DNA from: Diprion similis | Taxonomy: Eukaryota > Arthropoda > Insecta > Hymenoptera > Diprionidae | Direction: 5' to 3' | NCBI RefSeq assembly: GCF_021155765.1 | Contig: NC_060106.1 | Span: 20,424,031-20,488,030, forward strand | DNA: 64,000 nucleotides | In this document: piece after piece, positions 24,362 to 37,096 of the stretch | Layout of the letters: each line of letters starts with the position of its first letter | Position numbering within the stretch: the first letter of the stretch is position 1 | Position numbers and translations under genes: made by a program | Notes under the pieces: model-generated | Databases searched by the model: none | What the model saw: only the letters and a program-made list of their open reading frames with translations | What the model was told of the DNA's origin: nothing

Positions 24362-25054
24362 GACAGACCAGCTTGCGCGGGCAACTCCAGTCCAAACAAC
24401 GACGATGGTTTGATGAACAGAGCGACGCGCAATCGTCAAAATGGTGATGCAGACGTTGCGGTGAAATCAGACTCTGGCAAACGCCCCCAAGAACGAATAC
24501 CGATTGAACTTATCTGTTGCTGATTTGATTCATTGAAACCAGAGACGCAGAAATATCCGTTAATGAGAGAACATAAAATGCAGTGCTTTGCCGATAACTT
24601 TCATCGTAGACATCTATGGGTAACGCTCCTTTTATTGACCTCTAAATGGTTCCTTTTGTCGGTACATGAGAGTTTGCGGTCAATATTAATGAGAACAACG
24701 TTGTACTTACACATCATAGAAAACACCAATCAGCTTTTATGTCTACGAACCTGAACCTGAGACACCATATCACAACTCTTTTCAGAAAACTATAAATAAT
24801 CATTTCCAAGTGCCACAGTGATTTTCATTGATCACCTTGCACAAGCTGAATCTAATTCTCACTGTTTCGCAAGAGCTCTTTCAAGGCACGTTATGTGGTG
24901 TGTGATATGGAGTGACCCTGTCATTTGGAGATATTGGTAGATTGTATAAAAACAGCTATTACATGACTATGTATTCTCCAATTTCCACATTATTACATAC
25001 TGTGGTCGATGGTCTGTAAATTCTTCTCACATAAATACATCACGAATATCTTAA

Positions 25055-25748
25055 GGGGCCATATACACTTTAAACTCATAAATTCGAGGTGATTTTCAGA
25101 GGAACACAGTTGATAGGAGAATAAATTTTATTTATTGCAGTTTTACCCTAGTTTAGGGTCATCTTTGGGGATTATTTCCCTGGTTAAACAATATCCTAAC
25201 TATATTACGAAGAGCGGTTCAGCCCCGGAGAGATGCCGTCGCGTTTTTGTTTCTACATCGCCATCTTTCATCTGAAATGATTAGGATTTTGCGTGAATAA
25301 AGTGAACAGTTATGCGCATGGATTACACCAACAATATTCGGAATTTAACCATTTTTTATCATTTTTTCCAGCCCATATTTAGCGGAGTACTTTTAATCAC
25401 TATGTTTATTGATTGCCGAAAAAAATTCTAAATGAAATAGCTGGGTAGTGTTGGTGGAATCCATGTGCATAACTGTTTACTTTATTCGTGAAAAATCCCA
25501 ATCATTACAGATGAAAGATGGCATCACAGTGATACACAACGTGATGTAGAAATTAAAACGCGACGGCATCTCTCCAAGGCTAAGCCCCTCTTCGTAATAT
25601 AGTTAGGATATTTGTTTAACCAGGGAAACAATCCCCAAAGATGACCCTGAACTAGGGTGAAACTACAATAAGTAAAACTTATTCTTCTATCAACTGTGTT
25701 TCTTTAAAAATGACCTCGAATTTATTAGTATAAGGTGTATATGTCTTC
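25055..25748. mobile_element. 694-bp palindromic TTAA-flanked element, copy 2
   Basis: Orthologous duplicate of the element at 16090-16803, at the same site relative to the neighbouring genes, with TTAA on both sides (25051-25054 and 25749-25752). It lacks about 20 bp near 25260 that copy 1 retains. It was carried along by the block duplication rather than inserted anew. Confidence 0.8.
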
Positions 25749-26087
25749 TTAAGATTCATTTCCGGTCTCGACGTATTTGTAAGTATCAATTCTTACGGTA
25801 CAGGAACATTTCTTCCTATATAGGGGTTAGAATCACGTTTGTTAAACGCAAAATGTAAGTGGTGAACAATTTATAAATCTTGGATATTTTATCATTCGTA
25901 ACATCTGGGTAAACAAATGATCAGAGGGTCAATATTTCGTCGATACTCGTTCAAAACATCTTGACATTATGTCGAATAACAATTGTTCGGTGCAAGGTTA
26001 TGGCCGCAAAACCTTGACCCTGTTTAACTCGTCGCTGTCGGTGTCCATTTAGCATTGCCTGCAGACCTTATAAAGACAAGTACTTCG

Positions 26088-28510
26088 CTAGAACCGGAAA
26101 TCAAACGTAGGCACATCGGGTACCTCAAAGACGTCGTTCCTAGGTGTAAGAACAATTATCATAATGAGATATGTAAGTAAGACAGTGGCGAAAGCCAGAC
26201 GATCTAGTAGAGCGGCTAAATGCCGCCAAACGTTGGTGCTTCCGGACTTAATTTTAATCGAAGAATCACTCGAGGTCGTCAATCCAGCACTTTCTTCGTC
26301 TGCTCTGACAGCCGCAGCAGCTTTCGGGTCCAAAGTTGTAAGTAGGATCAATTGTCCAGCCCTGCTCGCCAGGATTGAGGAGGCAGCCGATGCCAACCAG
26401 TCAGGAGCGGAAACCGACAATTTCATCATTTGACGCAGGAGAATCGTCAGGAGTAGAGCAAGGCTGGCAATAACTCTATGGAACCCTGATGAAATACCAC
26501 TGAAAATTGTTGGTGATACATGGTTAATTGTAAGTTAATTGTTTCATCAGGAAAGTATACTCATAACGTCAACTACAGTGAAAGGAATAACTATACGATT
26601 CGTATCTGAACATTGTGTCAGTATGAAGAATTCCGGACAACTGGTTGTGTCACGTAGTCAGGACGACTTGGTCTTTTCCGGTAACGGGAAGTGTCATAAA
26701 AATGTAACCATTGCCGTAAATGCGTCAATTTTATGCTTCTGGTCGAAACGCAGGCGAAACAGTAACAATTAGTAGGACGAAATGTACAGTCGATCCTGTT
26801 GATAATACAGTGTCAACACTGTGTTCCGGCGTTGTTTTTCTCGGACTATACATATACCCACGTCGTTATTATTTATATGTAAAGCTTACATATCGAGGGT
26901 GTGGTCGAACCGTTGAAAGGGACCTGCTCGTTCAAGTTCATGACACAGATTAGATTGCAAATCAAGTTGAGGACTGCCACTACCGATCGCTCAACAGAAA
27001 TCGGGCCCAACCAGAGCACCGTTAAAGTCAGGACGACTAGCACTGTGGAAATTAGAGACAGTACAGTGTTAGTCATTACGAGAACTCGTGTGATTTGAAA
27101 CCCACATCGAAATCTATCGTCATTCGACATGAAATTTGAATACGGAATGGCAATAGATTATAAATTCAAACATGGCAATTGAAAATAAAGACAATATTAT
27201 TATTACTATTATAATTACTCATACACTGCAGGCGCTAAAATGACGGTTCGCATGGAGGCCGAGTTTCGTTCAATAACGATGGTGTATGTGATCGTTGGAA
27301 ATGTATAACTCTCAGCGATTCCGTCCTCTGTCTCAGTATACTTAAATGACAGGAGCTTCCATTGGGCGTTGGGTGTAAAATCGATTACGCCTATATCCGG
27401 AAAGATTCCCTTTTCGAACAAAAGAAAATGTCGAGATAAACATTCAGTATGTACGTAGGTCGAGACTGAAGCAAATACCCACGAGCACTCTCAACGATTA
27501 CCGATATGCGGTTACGTTACCCAATTATTGAAAGCGCTGTAATTTATTTCCTCCGCCTTATAAGCCCAGGAAGCAAGAACTATTGTACACTTGTGTCTGT
27601 CGAAGGGCCAGTTCCGGTAATCCGTGACGCAGTTTGAAACATACTTTAAGCCTGCTACACAAACCGTCAGCTCATCAGAAAACATCAGACACTCCGATTT
27701 CGGTATTCCATTGGGGCCCCTGCTCCCTCCCGCGCTGCAAAAGTACATAAAGCGAAAGGTATAAGAAGAGAATAAATTCGGAATAAATACCAATTCGTAT
27801 CAAACTTGCGACGTGAGTCTTACGAGTTGTAATGAGCTATAGGTGGGACCCAAATTTCGTCGCTCGATACGTGAAGTATGGGTAAGTCTTCATCGGACCA
27901 TTTCAGTCTTGTGTCTTGCCACAACTAAAACAATTAGATTGTTATTGTTCTTATTCTCTATTTGTGGCAAAATTTAAGCACCATTTCAACACATGGATAT
28001 TATTATCACCCAAGCGTCATGCACGCATCAACACTTACCATTCCCAACCAAGCGTGAAATACCATAGTATTTGAGCTTTCGTCCTGCAATAATATATAAG
28101 GATTATACATCAGTCGGGATGGCCGGACTATATCAAACCACAAAAATCTCCTGATGAATTGAGTTGACGACTTTAGTCATTACATCTTACGAAACCGATG
28201 AATTTTGGCTGCAGAGAGAGCTGGACTTCGGTTGTTTCACCAGGATATCCGGGAGGAACAGTGGAATGTAATCGCAAAGCAACCTTTTCTTCAGGCGTAT
28301 CGTGGCCGAAGCACTCTCTACATTACTAGTACAGTAGTCTTGGGCTGCGTCAACTGTCACAAATTACGGGGTGGACAAAGTATTATTCATATTTCATCGT
28401 AAAAACATACGTTCGGAAAGCTAACGATATGTAGGTTGGAACTCACCCCAAAATTTCGTGGTGTAAACGGCAAGAAGGTCGAGCACCAAGACTAGAAATT
28501 TCAGCCCCAT
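26088..28510 (-). pseudogene. type 2 nAChR subunit with three lesions
   Basis: All eight exons are present: 28447-28510, 28191-28353, 28039-28083, 27824-27924, 27521-27734, about 27226-27409, 26890-27042, 26088-26499. Three defects set it apart from the intact type 2 genes. Exon 2 is 163 instead of 164 bp (one base missing near 28264). The exon 6 donor reads ATGAGT instead of GTGAGT. Exon 8 is 412 instead of 410 bp (CT inserted near 26475, in M3). The GATA motif upstream has also been lost (GACGAA in place of GATAAG). Exon 5 is identical in protein to the gene at 34.2 kb. Two indels plus a lost donor make a functional product very unlikely, unless some are assembly errors. Confidence 0.82.
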
Positions 28511-28754
28511 GACAAAGGAGATCGTTGAAGTTGCTTAGAGCAGAATAGTGACCACGCATGAATAAACGAAGCGCCACATATGAGCCTTGAATGGTCAAAC
28601 GCAGATGCTTGTGTAATTTGAGGCTAAAAGACGCCCCCAGAAATTGGTTGCGACGAACTCATCGAATGCGTTATAATTTGAGTTGGTGAAACTGGGGATG
28701 CAAAATTCAATCATGGATCCAGATGCATCAACGACCACGATCATTGCAGTCTAC

Positions 28755-30114
28755 ATCATTTTTGCGCGAGTATGCAAATCTTGATGTAGGTGTACAGAAC
28801 AATGATAAAAGATAAACGGTCTTTTGACGGAGTGGCGAGATGTTGCCATGCGTTTGACCTCCCGGAGTAGACGTTGTCCGCAAAAACTTTGCGTCCGCTG
28901 ATCCGGCATTGGCCTCGTGGCTCCAAGAGTGACCCGAAAACTCTAGGTGAGTTTGGACAGAAGATGGATGCACCGCATCTGATCACTGCATCATTTGTGG
29001 CCACCTTTCGTTAAATCCGTATTTATTAATTTGGCTTCAATCTCTTCAATTAATCGATTATTCGTGATTGAAATTCATCTCGGAGTTGGCCAGTTTATTT
29101 ATTGGAAAATCTGGTGTTAGCATCGATGAAATTGAACACCTCTGTCACCATTTGTGGCAGAGATTACACGGAATGAATACAGTCACAACTGGTAGGTACT
29201 AACGTCACCCAAACTGGTACGGTTATTCTAGTTGGACCACACATTCACACCGCGATAATTCGATTCATACTTACGAACTGCTGGTGCGATTATAGTGACC
29301 TGCATCAAATTCGAGTGTCGTTCAATGATGACGTTATACATTATCGTTGGAAATGTGTAATTGGATTCCGTGAGTCCGTCAATTCTTGTGTCAGTGGAAA
29401 GTGACAGCAATCTCCACTCAGAACTGGGTACGAAATCGAACAAGGCCTTTGCTGGACCCATCCAATTCAGATATTCGTCGTGCCATTCCTGAAAATAAGT
29501 ATTGTTATTCAAAATTTTTCCTTTATGGAAAAATATGCGTTGGAAGCGAAATTTACCGACACTGACCAGAGCCATGAAGTTAAAGATTATTTCCAAGCGG
29601 AGAGTCATTTCTTTTTTTCCACATTCTGAAATATGTTCACTCGTTTACTCGCCAATGACATCTGAGCGTGAAGCTTCAGGGTATTTCCTCGATCGTACTG
29701 CAACGGCAAAGATACTTCACGTGAGTATTCGGAACGAGATTCGTTAACGGTGCAGAAAATTAATAACCATGCGATAATTTTAAACATCCTGAATACTTAT
29801 TACGAAGTCGATGGATAGTGGAAAAAGGGTGACGAGTACCAATGTGGTCGAGATGTGATTGACGGTCAGACGTACGGTTTTGTCGTAATTGCATGACAAA
29901 CGCCTTCGTAGGTGCGAAGGAATCGAGCTGTATGGCACACCGCTGTTACAGTTGGCCTTTGCCTCACCTGGCACAGATTCCACACGAAAGAAATACGTTT
30001 GAAATAGTGCGGTGCACTAGGGAATATATTTGTGGGTAAAGGTAACTTAGCCGAGAATTTCGACGTACGAACGGCAAGGAAGATTATTCCAAGGATCGGT
30101 AATGTCGGATGCAT
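28755..30114 (-). pseudogene. type 1 nAChR pseudogene lacking Cys-loop and pore
   Basis: Exon 1 (30051-30114) has lost its donor (GTGAGT changed to CTAAGT). Exon 2 keeps the LLCNYD-type motif region. Exon 3 has a GCGAGT donor. Exon 4 is joined to exon 6 within a single reading frame (29228-29500 region), removing the rest of exon 4 and the entire Cys-loop exon. Exon 6 itself is uninterrupted here. M1-end, M2 and M3 are deleted; an M4-like remnant is left at about 28755-28960. The deletions match those of the copy at 19.8 kb. It cannot encode a channel subunit; a short secreted fragment is conceivable but unsupported. Confidence 0.87.
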
Positions 30115-30886
30115 GGCGGAAGAGACGCGCGGAGCTCAACTGTCAGAATAGTTTAACAAACTGATCCTGGATGATGAGTGAAACGGGGAAACGTGGACGC
30201 TCATAAAATATGAAATTCATATACGCCCCCAGGGCCGGCTGTGACGAGCTTATTCATCGCCGATTTGCTTCTGTGAGACTGCAGATACGCGAATATTGAG
30301 ATCCGAAAATGATTCGGTGATAGAAATTCATTGTTATAACATCCTAATTTTGAAATGACAGAAATGTATGATGAATGATAGGAGAGACGAATAAATGTAT
30401 ATCATAGACGTGTCACACAATACGCTCGTTCTATTTTTGGAACTTGTCATTTACCACGCTGACAAGACTGACGTTATACAGGAAACGATCGGAAACTTAG
30501 TCTACTGTTTCACTTCTTCTATGAACAAAAAGAAAGTATCAGGAATATGAAAGAAATAAATTATCTCGGGATAGTATTTAGTGATTCGCATCAATCGTAT
30601 CATGTAGTTGTGATGGAATGATCGAAAAAATAGACCCATAACTTGTCAAGTGGTGACTTAATGCCGTGATAAATTGATAGAAGGGTAACGATGTTCTGCT
30701 GTATCGATTCAGATCAATTATTTATTATCCATCATTGTAATGTGATTCCCAAAATTATACGCGCAGAGAATCATCTGTCTAACTTTCTCGGATGTAATTC
30801 GATGTAGAAATTTTTCGTAAGTCTGTTGTTTCTGATTAATAATTCCACTTCCAACAACATGATCCTCTCCAAACGGTTGTTTGAAG

Positions 30887-33077
30887 TTACAAAACTAAAT
30901 CGTCTTTCCGGTAAGGAAGAGCATCAGGTACCCCGTTAACGTCTTCCTTGGGTACAAGGACATGTATCATGATAATATAGGCTAAAAGCACAAAGGTGAA
31001 AGCTAGTCGATTCAGTAAAGTGGCTAAATGTTGCCACGCGTTGGAGCTTCTGGGATTAATTTTAACCGAGGGGCCATTCGAGCTCGCCAATCCAACGTTG
31101 TCTTCCTCTGCTCGAATTGGTGCAGCAGCTTCCGACTTCAAATTTATCAGTGGGAATGACCGGCCCGCTCTGGTTATTGCAGAAGACGTGGATAGCAGCC
31201 AATCAGGTGCGGTTACGGAGATTTCCTTCAACTGACGCAAGACGACCGTCAAGAAAAGGGCGAAACTGGCGATAACTATGGAACTGTGATGGAATACCAC
31301 TGAAAATCATGTCAGTAATGAACCACCGGACATATAGCGATCAGCGAAATGCAATGTTTCTTTATTCGTACGAGCAGGCAACTGCATCAACTTCATGCTG
31401 TTTCTCTTCGATGCCGATTCTTCTAGTGCATAGTTATACGGACAGATTGATGATTTTCTGCTTACATATCGAGGGAGTCGTCAAACCGTTGCTGGGCACT
31501 TGCCAATTCACGTCCATCACGCAAATCAAATGACAGATCAAGTTGAGGATAGCCAGTACCAACCGTTCAACGGCATCTGGACTTAACCAGAGCACAGTCA
31601 GTGTCATGACGATCAGAACTAGAATAAATTTTCGAATCATGTCCAAATCTCTGCGTCTTCGTAGACCTTTCAGGGTGTGATATACTCACGAACTGCCGGG
31701 GCGAGGATGGTGGTCTGCATAAAGGTTGAGTGTCGTTCAATTATTACGCTATATATTATCGTCGGAAAAGTGTAATTAACCTCTGGAAACCCGTCCAATC
31801 TACTAGCTCGGTCAATGGACAGCATCTTCCACTCGTTGTTAGGTATGAAATCGAAGAGCATTGATTCCGTCGAGTTGTACTTGTAAAAGGACAGGAAACA
31901 TGATGTAAGAAATACTTTTTCCACAAAAACGTTGTGTCTGGCACTTTGCAAAGGTGGTTCGTGATCACAATAACAAATTCAAATACTTTCGCACCACCTC
32001 CTATGGGTTCGCGAAATTCTTACCCACTTCACTTCGGGCACACCTGAAAAACTATGGAAGATATGCAGTGGCGTTACCTGTGTGATCATATGTATATAGC
32101 GGATGTCCTTCGCTTTGTAGATCCAAGAACCAAGAAATATTGTACAATTATGCCTGTCAAACGGCCAGTTCCGGTAGTCCGAAGCACAATGTGTGACTAA
32201 CTTCACCAGCGGTTGACAGATCGTATATCCATACATAAAAAGTAAACACTTCGTTTTTGGTATTCCGGTCTGTGTGTTGTAGCCAACCTCTGCACTGTAT
32301 AAAAATAAAGTAGTTATAGGTATAAAAATGCAGTTTGAATTCATCCTGGTCTCCATTAATCATTCAAAATCAGTCTTACGAATTGTAGAGAGTTATCGGC
32401 GGTGTCCAAATTTCATCGCTAGAAACGTACAGTCTAGGCACGTTTTTGGCATATTTTTTCGACTTCCATTGCAGATACTCATTGTACCAAGCCTGAAAGA
32501 CATTGTCTCTAATTTCATCTTATTCTCGTCATAAGCAAAGGTAGATGTGATTTTATCGGTTCTCATACTTCAACTTTATGAATAGGCACTTCGAAAACTT
32601 ACCATTCCCATCCAAGCCTGTAGTGTGAAGGTATTTGTACTGTCATCCTGAAACATGAAAGATTGATAAAACATTAGACTTCTACAATGTCTGAAAATAT
32701 AATGTATATAAGTATGATGTCTTACAAAATCGATGTATTTTGGATATAAACTGAGTGCCACCATCGATTTCCAACCACCATCAAATTTCGGACGAATTAC
32801 GGGATCGTCATGACAGAACAAGTCTTTTCGAAGGCGCAAAGTGATCTGGGCGTCATCAGCAATATTTTTACAGTCCAGAGCCGCGTCAACTAGCAGCGGT
32901 TTTAAGCGGAAGAGAAACGCGTTTGGAATGAATTAGAAACACAGAAGAAATATCCATCACAAAAAAAGTGAATTTAGTAAGCAGTAAGAAAATATTCAAC
33001 GATCGAAACTCACCAGGTAACTTTGTGGAATGAATGGCAAAGAGGCTGAACCCCAAGACCAGCAATTTTGTCTGCAT
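30887..33077 (-). CDS. divergent nicotinic acetylcholine receptor subunit, type 3 (intact, copy 2)
   Basis: nAChR-family Cys-loop channel subunit, 452 residues. Exons: 33014-33077, 32726-32889, 32603-32647, 32380-32492, 32078-32294, 31690-31879, 31466-31618, 30887-31299. The signal peptide is about 1-21. Loop-B GSW, loop-A DEIWTPP and Cys-loop C165-C179 with N-C-T are all visible. M2 matches the 22.1 kb copy. The M3-M4 loop is only about 75 residues, with an acidic EED cluster. The start was chosen from the signal peptide and the conserved phase-1 donor 64 bases downstream, shared by all loci. The exon 5 start (T then GCA GAG) was fixed by comparison with the sister genes, because a second AG five bases downstream would break the frame. 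A candidate AATAAA is at 30721-30726. Confidence 0.87.
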
Positions 33078-33766
33078 GACAGACCAGCTTGCGCGGGCAA
33101 CTCGAGTCCAAACAACGACGATGGTTTGATGAACAGAGCGACGCGCAATCGTCAAAATGGTGATGCAGACGTTGCGGTGAAATCAGACTCTGGCAAACGC
33201 CCCCAAGAACGAATACCGATTGAACTTATCTGTTGCTGATTTGATTCATTGCAACCAGAGACGCAGAAATATCCGTTAATGAGAACCCATAAAATGCAGT
33301 GCTTTGCCGATGACTTTCATCGCACACATCAATGGGTAACGCTCCTTTTATTGACCTCTAAATGGTTCCTTTTGTCGGCAAATGAAAGTTTTTAGTCCAT
33401 GTTAACGAGAATAATGTTATACTCACACATCATAGAAAACACCAATCAGCTTTCATGTCTACGAACCCGAAGCTGGGACACAATATCATAGTTCTTTTCA
33501 GAAAACTAGAAACAATCATTTCCAAGTGCCACAGTAATTTTCATTGATCACCTAGCAGAAGCTGAATCTAATTCTTACTGTTCTGCAAGAGTTTTTTCAA
33601 GGCACGTTGTGTAATGTATGATATGCAGTGACCCTGTCGTTTGGAGATATTGGTAGATTGTATAGAAACAGCTATTACATGTTTATGTATTTTTCATTTT
33701 CCATATTATTACATATTGTGATCGACGGTCTGTCAATTCTTCTCACATAAATTCATCACGATTATC

Positions 33767-33770
33767 TTAA
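33767..33770. other. empty TTAA target site
   Basis: ATCTTAAGATTCATTTCC here corresponds to the sequence split by the palindromic element at 16090-16803 and 25055-25748. It is the pre-insertion state, so the element entered after copy 3 separated but before copies 1 and 2 did, or this copy lost it precisely. Confidence 0.8.
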
Positions 33771-34180
33771 GATTCATTTCCGGTCTCAACGTATTTGCAA
33801 GCATCAATTCGTGCGGTAGAGAAACATCTCCCCTACATGAATTAAAATGACGTTTTTTAGTCCCAAATTGTAGGTGGTGAACGTTTTGTACACTTGACAT
33901 TTGTAAAATGATCTATCGTCGGATGAAAGTCCTTTGCGATTTCTGCAATACGTGTGAAAAATTTGGAAATCTGGAATATTTTATCATCCGTAGAACGTAA
34001 GTAAACGACTGATCAAAGGGTCAACATTCCTTCGATACTCATTCAAAATATCATCAAGTTATGTCGAACGAAAATTTTTCGGTTCAAGGTTATCACCGCA
34101 AAACCTTGATCCTGTTTAACTCGTCGCTGTCGGCGTCCATTTCGCACTGCCTGCAGACCTTATAAAGACAAAGTACTTCG

Positions 34181-36541
34181 CTAGAACCGGAAATCAAACG
34201 AAGGCACATCGGGTACCTCAAAGACGTCGTTCCTAGGTGTGAGAACAATTATCATAATGAGATATGTAAGTAAGACAGTGGCGAAAGCCAGACGATCTAG
34301 TAGAGCGGCTAAATGCCGCCAAACGTTGGTGCTTCCGGACTTAATTTTAATCGAAGAATCACTCGAGGTCGTCAATCCAGCATTTTCTTCGTCTGCTCTG
34401 ACAGCCGCAGCAGCTTTCGGGTCCAAAGTTGTAAGTAGGATCAATTGTCCAGCCCTGCTCGCCAGGATTGAGGAGGCAGCCGATGCCAACCAGTCAGGAG
34501 CGGAAACCGACAATTTCATCATTTGACGCAGGAGAATCGTCAGGAGTAGAGCAAGGCTGGCAATAACTATGGAACCCTGATGAAATACCACTGAAAATTG
34601 TCGGTATTACATGGTTAATTGTAAGTCAATTGTTTCATTGGGAAAGTATACTTATAATGTCAACTACGATGAAAGGAATAACTATACGATTCGTATCTAA
34701 ACATTGTGTCTGTATGAAGCATTCCGGATAACTGGTTGTGCAACGTAGTCAGGATGAGTAGATCTTTTCCGGTAACGGAAAGTGTCATAAAAATGTAGCC
34801 ATTGCCGTAACTGAGTCAATTTTATGCTCCTGGTCGAAAAGCAGGCGAAACATTAACAATTAGTAGGACGAAATGTACAGTCAATCCTGTTGATAATACA
34901 GTGTCAACACTGTGTCCCGGCGTTGTTTTTCTCGGACTATACATATACCCACGTCGTTATTATTTATGTGTAAAGCTTACATATCGAGGGTGTGGTCGAA
35001 CCGTTGAAAGGGACCTGCTCGTTCAAGTTCATGACACAGATTAGATTGCAAATCAAGTTGAGGACTGCCACTACCGATCGCTCAACGGAAATCGGGTCCA
35101 ACCAGAGCACCGTTAAAGTCAGTACGACTAGCACTGTAGAAATTAGAGACAGTAAAGTGTTAGTCATCACGAGAATTCGTGTGATTTAGAACCTACATTG
35201 AAATCTACCGTCATTTGACATAATACGATGGCAACAGGTTATAATTACTCACGAATTGCAGGCGCTAAAATGACGGCTCGCATGGAGTCTGAGTTCCGTT
35301 CAAGAACGACGGTGTATATGATCGTTGGAAATGTGTAACCCTCAGCGATCCCATCTTCTACCTGAGTATGCTCAAGTAACAGGAGCTTCCATTGGGCGTT
35401 GGGTGTAAAACCGAATACGCCTAGTTCCGGAAAGATGCCCTTTTTGAACAGAAGAAAATGTCGAAAAAAACATTCAGTATGTACGTAGGTCGAGACTGAA
35501 GCAAATACCCACGAGCACTCTCAACGATTACCGATATGCGGTTACGTTACCCAATTATTGAAAGCGCTGTAATTTATTTCCTCCGCCTTATAAGCCCAGG
35601 AAGCAAGAACTATTGTACACTTGTGTCTGTCGAAGGGCCAGTTCCGGTAATCCGTGACGCAGTTTGAAACATACTTTAAGCCTGCTACACAAACCGTCAG
35701 CTCATCAGAAAACATCAGACACTCCGATTTCGGTATTCCATTGGGGCCCCTGCTCCCTCCCGCGCTGCAAAAGTACATAAAGCGAAAGGTATAAGAAGAG
35801 AATAAATTCGGAATAAATACCAATTCGTATCAAACTTGCGACGTGAGTCTTACGAGTTGTAATGAGCTATAGGTGGGACCCAAATTTCGTCGCTCGATAC
35901 GTGAAGTATGGGTAAGTCTTCATCGGACCATTTCAGTCTTGTGTCTTGCCACAACTAAAACAATTAGATTGTTATTGTTCTTTTTCTCTATTTGTGGCAA
36001 AATTTAAGCACCATTTCAACACATGGATATTATTATCACCCAAGCGTCATGCACGCATCAACACTTACCATTCCCAACCAAGCGTGAAATACCATAGTAT
36101 TTGAGCTTTCGTCCTGCAATAATATATAAGGATTATACATCAGTCGGGATGGCCGGACTTTATCAAATCGTAAGAATCTCCTGATGAATTAAGTTGACGA
36201 CTTTAGTCATTGTATCTTACGAAATCGATGAATTTTGGCTGCAGAGAGAGCTGGACTTCGGTTGATTCACCAGGATTTCCGGGAGGAACAGTGGGATCGT
36301 AATCGCAAAGCAACCTTTTCTTCAGGCGTGTCGTGGCCGAAGCACTCTCTACATTACTGGTACAGTAGTCTTGGGCTGCGTCAACTGTCACAAATTACAG
36401 GGTGGACAAAGTATTATTCATGTTTCATCGTAAAAACATACGTTCGGAAAGCTAACGATACGTAGGTTGGAACTCACCGCAAAATTTCGTGCTGTAAACG
36501 GCGAGAAGGTCGAGCACCAAGACTAGAAATTTCAACTGCAT
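34181..36541 (-). CDS. divergent nicotinic acetylcholine receptor subunit, type 2 (intact)
   Basis: nAChR-family Cys-loop channel subunit, 445 residues. Exons: 36478-36541, 36221-36384, 36069-36113, 35854-35954, 35551-35764, 35253-35439, 34981-35133, 34181-34590; every junction is GT-AG and in phase. The signal peptide is about 1-21. The Cys-loop is C160-C174 (NWPFDRHKC, sequon lost). Cysteines C140 and C150 flank the loop-E hairpin. M2 starts after VER, with E at -1' (E276), N at 7' (N284), C at 10' and 14' (C287, C291) and E at 20' (E297). M3 and M4 in exon 8 flank a loop of about 70 residues rich in A, S and acidic residues. There is no vicinal cysteine pair in loop C. Upstream box and GATAAG are at 36663-36688. 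Confidence 0.88.
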
Positions 36542-37096
36542 GACAGAGGAAAACGTTGAAGTCGCTTAGAGTAGAATAGTGACAACGCATGAATGAACGA
36601 AGCGCCACATATGAGCCTCGAATGGTCAAACGCAGATGCTTGTGTAATTTGAGGCTAACAAACGCCCCCAGAAGTTGGTTGCGATAAGTTCATCGAATGC
36701 TTTATAATTAGAGTTGGTGAAACTGGAGATGCAAAATTCACTCATGCATCCAGATGCATCAACGACCACGATCATTGCAATCGACATCGCTTTTTGCGGA
36801 ATCATGCTGTTATTGCATCACATATACTTGTCTTGATAATGTTTCACGATCATAAGATGTAATTTTACAATTTTCACCGTATTATCATGAACTCGTTGAA
36901 CTACGATCATGCAATTAATAATAAATGACAAATATAACTTATGCCGATAAAGCCAAGGCTTATTGTTATCAACAAGGTTGTCTGACAAGTCAACGAAAAT
37001 ATCAAAAATCGATCATTTCAACTTGGTACAGTAGTTTGGTTGATTATCGCTGATCTACGCAAAGGGAACAAACCAGATTTACTTTTGACTCCTTTT

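Larger units (their letters stand above)
24076..32785. repeat. tandem segmental duplication, copy 2 (about 8.7 kb)
   Basis: Same gene order as copy 1: type 2 (26.1 kb, broken), type 1 (28.8 kb, broken) and type 3 (30.9 kb, intact). It carries the TTAA element at the orthologous position but not the tRNA-like insertion. The type 2 gene here looks mosaic: exons 2-5 and their introns match copy 3, while exons 7-8 and the 3' flank match copy 1. Confidence 0.8.
32786..36800. repeat. tandem segmental duplication, copy 3 (partial, about 4 kb)
   Basis: Covers the 5' end of the 30.9 kb type 3 gene and the intact type 2 gene at 34.2 kb. Similarity to the other copies ends near 36.8 kb, where copies 1 and 2 continue into a type 1 pseudogene. 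This copy has an empty TTAA site at 33767-33770. Its 3' intergenic part (33.8-34.1 kb) is clearly more diverged than copies 1 and 2 are from each other. Confidence 0.75.

Noticed and set aside
26088-28510. Calling the 26.1 kb type 2 locus an intact gene
   Set aside because: Exon lengths differ by -1 and +2 from both intact sisters and one donor is lost; a single error could be dismissed, three cannot without read evidence.
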